From Paraburkholderia oxyphila NBRC 105797 (GTDB lineage Bacteria; Pseudomonadota; Gammaproteobacteria; Burkholderiales; Burkholderiaceae), in the NCBI RefSeq assembly GCF_000685075.1, contig NZ_BAYD01000108.1, positions 1 through 34,820 of the forward strand: a DNA stretch of 34,820 nt, written 5' to 3'. Below the pieces are notes generated by a model. It searched no databases and was not told the DNA's origin. It was given only the letters and a program-made list of their open reading frames with translations. How positions within the stretch are numbered: position 1 is the stretch's first letter; each line of letters starts with the position of its first letter. Made by a program: the position numbers and the translations under genes. Shown one piece after another: positions 33,147-34,820 of this stretch.

Positions 33147-33890
33147 TCATTGCAGCGCCGCCTCGTGCTTCATCGGACCACCGTAGTCGTTGAGCGTCGT
33201 GAAAGAGACCTTCCCGGCGCCGCCCGGCGCAGCGGAAAGAGGCAGCTCCAGCTGGGCGCCCGGCGCCACCATGCCGCCTTCGTCGAACTTCGGTGCATGC
33301 GCACCCTCGCCCACATGAGCCTCGATGATCGTGACGTGATACGCCGTGGGATTCGTCACCAGCAACGCGGGCTTGCCGTTTTGCGTGCCGACGCGCCACG
33401 TGAGCTTGCCCGGCGCATCGTCGGACTTGCCCTGCAGGCCCGCTGGACGGAAGAAGAACTTCAGGCGCGAGCGGAATGCGAGCTGCACATAGTTCGGACC
33501 GGCTTGTTCCGCCGTGGGCTTGGGCGGCACCTCGAGCATGTTGAACCACAGCAGGGTTTCGCGATCCGTCGCCATCGGCTCGCCCGTGTAGGCGATGCGG
33601 ATGGTCTGCGACTTGCCGGGGTCGATGCGCGCAAGCGGCGGCGTCAGCACGAAGGGCAGGTCGAGCTTGCTCGGATCGACTTTCGGATCGCCCTTGTCGA
33701 GCCACACCTGGGTCAACGCCGGCGATTTGCCGACGTTGGAGAGCTTGAGCGTCACTTCGCTATCCGCGGCGTTATAGATCACGCGCGTACCCGCGATGAC
33801 GACGGAGGCCTGCGCTGCGCAGGGCAGCATCGCGCCCAGAGCCAGCAGGCTCGCGGCAAGCGCGCTGCAGAGAAGTTTTCGGAGATTCAT
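33147..33890 (-). CDS. Periplasmic pilus assembly chaperone
   Basis: This 247-residue PapD/FimC-family chaperone has a signal peptide ending at CAAQA (residue 28). The two Ig-like domains follow. Arg36 in IAGTRVIYNA and Lys144 in SRLKFFFRPAGL correspond to the Arg8/Lys112 pair of PapD that anchors the pilin C-terminus. The G1-strand region (PNYVQLAFRSRLKFF) shows alternating hydrophobic residues for donor-strand complementation. The family motif PPLARIDPGKSQTIRI is also present. The frame is open to 34052, but ATG 33890 starts the signal peptide. It lies between the first pilin and the usher genes. Confidence 0.93.
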   Translation of the reverse strand: MNLRKLLCSALAASLLALGAMLPCAAQASVVIAGTRVIYNAADSEVTLKLSNVGKSPALTQVWLDKGDPKVDPSKLDLPFVLTPPLARIDPGKSQTIRIAYTGEPMATDRETLLWFNMLEVPPKPTAEQAGPNYVQLAFRSRLKFFFRPAGLQGKSDDAPGKLTWRVGTQNGKPALLVTNPTAYHVTIIEAHVGEGAHAPKFDEGGMVAPGAQLELPLSAAPGGAGKVSFTTLNDYGGPMKHEAALQ

Positions 33891-34073
33891 GACGCTCAAC
33901 CAGTAAACGAAAATGCGGTGACAAGGCGCGGCGCGTTCGTACGGCACCGCTCGTTGAGACATCGGCGTCCACTGCGTGGAGTCGATGCCTGCAGGAACAG
34001 CTCGGGAAGCAGCGGATGCGGCGTTTGGAGGCACAGGCAACGAGCAGCCCATCCTTCCTGAGATGTCCCGGCC

Positions 34074-34100
34074 GACGGAAGGCGCTAAGGCGCCCCCGTC
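34074..34100 (-). other. Stem-loop after the first pilin gene
   Basis: The mRNA can pair 34096-34100 with 34074-34078 (GACGG/CCGTC) and 34090-34094 with 34081-34085 (GGCGC/GCGCC), with a small internal loop and a 4-nt loop. It lies 19 nt after the pilin stop. Stem-loops at this place are known in other pilus operons to raise pilin mRNA over downstream genes. Confidence 0.55.
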
Positions 34101-34118
34101 GCCGTACCCGTTCGTGGA

Positions 34119-34670
34119 TTACTGATAGACCATCGAATAGGTGACGTTGGTCGTCACGCTGCCGGCGCCTGCATTGCCGGTCGGCGAGATGTACTGCGCT
34201 GCGTACTGGAGGTTGGCCTTGCCACTCGCGATTGCGATGGCCTGCGAGTTCTGGCTGCCATCGGCCTTGCTCGCGTCGATGACCTTCATGCCGCTGTTGT
34301 AGTCGACCAGCTGGACTTCCACGTTGGCCGCGGTGCCGTTGTTCAGCAGGTTGCCGTCGGAGAGCGTGTTCGCGCCGTATTCCCAGAACGTGTGGACACT
34401 GCCCGAGTCCGGCGTGCAGTTCGTCAGGGCGATGTTAAAGCCCGTCGAACCCGCGACCGAGCCCGCTGCGGCCAGCTCGGATGCCGAGAGGGTCGGCAGC
34501 GTGACGGTGAAGTTGTTGCCTTGGCCGTTGCCGCTCACGTCGCAGGTGTTGGACGTCAGTTCGCCGTTGATGGTCACGATACCGCCGTTGGTCGCCGGTC
34601 CTGCCGCGTGCGCCGCCGTTGCAGCGAGCCCTGTTGCTGCGACGAGCAAGGAGAGGGCAATTTTTCTCAT
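34119..34670 (-). CDS. Major fimbrial pilin subunit (type 1 family)
   Basis: This 183-residue secreted pilin is the first gene of the operon. The signal peptide ends at AAHA (residue 22). The pilin domain has the cysteine pair SNTCDVS and LTNCTPD, a donor-strand segment (GGIVTINGELTS) and a C-terminal strand ending YSMVYQ with penultimate Tyr. First position, plus the stem-loop after its stop codon, suits the abundant rod subunit. AGGA about 9 nt before ATG 34670 supports the start. The region upstream to the window end (34671-34820) should hold the operon promoter, but I see no clear -35/-10 pair. Confidence 0.92.
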   Translation of the reverse strand: MRKIALSLLVAATGLAATAAHAAGPATNGGIVTINGELTSNTCDVSGNGQGNNFTVTLPTLSASELAAAGSVAGSTGFNIALTNCTPDSGSVHTFWEYGANTLSDGNLLNNGTAANVEVQLVDYNSGMKVIDASKADGSQNSQAIAIASGKANLQYAAQYISPTGNAGAGSVTTNVTYSMVYQ

Positions 34671-34820
34671 ATTATGGATTCCTGATAAAAATCGAGATGT
34701 ATTCGATCGGATGAATGAACCAGCGAAAGCGCACTGAACCCCGGTATGGATCTGCAGGCGATGTGACCGTCTCTCGCCGGCCGAATCGCTCACTCAGTCG
34801 CTCTGCTCCCCGTTCAACGG

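Overview
The window is a high-GC bacterial chromosome segment with Burkholderiaceae gene content, most like Burkholderia or Paraburkholderia (inference, no database search was possible). The evidence is the hemC-hemDX-hemY order with a fused hemD-hemX, a ppc gene with a long basic N-terminal extension, and the housekeeping neighbours ppa, argH, dcd, apbC/mrp and metG. No rRNA, tRNA, CRISPR array, transposase or prophage gene was recognised.

Layout. 1-4760: inorganic pyrophosphatase (ppa, minus), divergent from a small catabolic module on the plus strand: aldehyde dehydrogenase, short-chain dehydrogenase and an ACS-type MFS transporter. 4861-9398: the tetrapyrrole operon hemC-hemDX-hemY (minus). 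9833-12937: phosphoenolpyruvate carboxylase (plus) with a strong terminator. 13079-13800: a compact, translationally coupled minus-strand pair, a Tlde1/DUF2778-like L,D-transpeptidase-fold protein followed by a 79-residue two-helix membrane protein. It looks like an orphan type VI effector/immunity pair. 13979-15827: a SAM-dependent methyltransferase divergent from an XRE/MmyB-type regulator with a palindromic operator candidate. 16089-18702: argH and a bestrophin-like channel.

18780-24620: a minus-strand series: apbC/mrp, a SodC-like lipoprotein that lacks most metal ligands, dcd, a large PLP-dependent basic amino acid decarboxylase, and a secreted protein with two LprI/DUF1311-like segments. 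24956-28314 (plus): an OmpA-type lipoprotein and metG. The 548-bp gap between them holds a structured element ending in a strong intrinsic terminator, with an exposed anti-Shine-Dalgarno stretch; it is a candidate small RNA.

28446-34670 (minus): a complete chaperone-usher pilus operon in the order pilin, chaperone, usher, second pilin, two-domain tip adhesin. It has stem-loops between several genes, a T8 homopolymer in the adhesin signal peptide and a six-copy hexanucleotide repeat in the usher.

The three items most worth a second look are the Tlde1-like pair, the candidate anti-SD RNA upstream of metG, and the SodC-like protein with a dismantled metal site.
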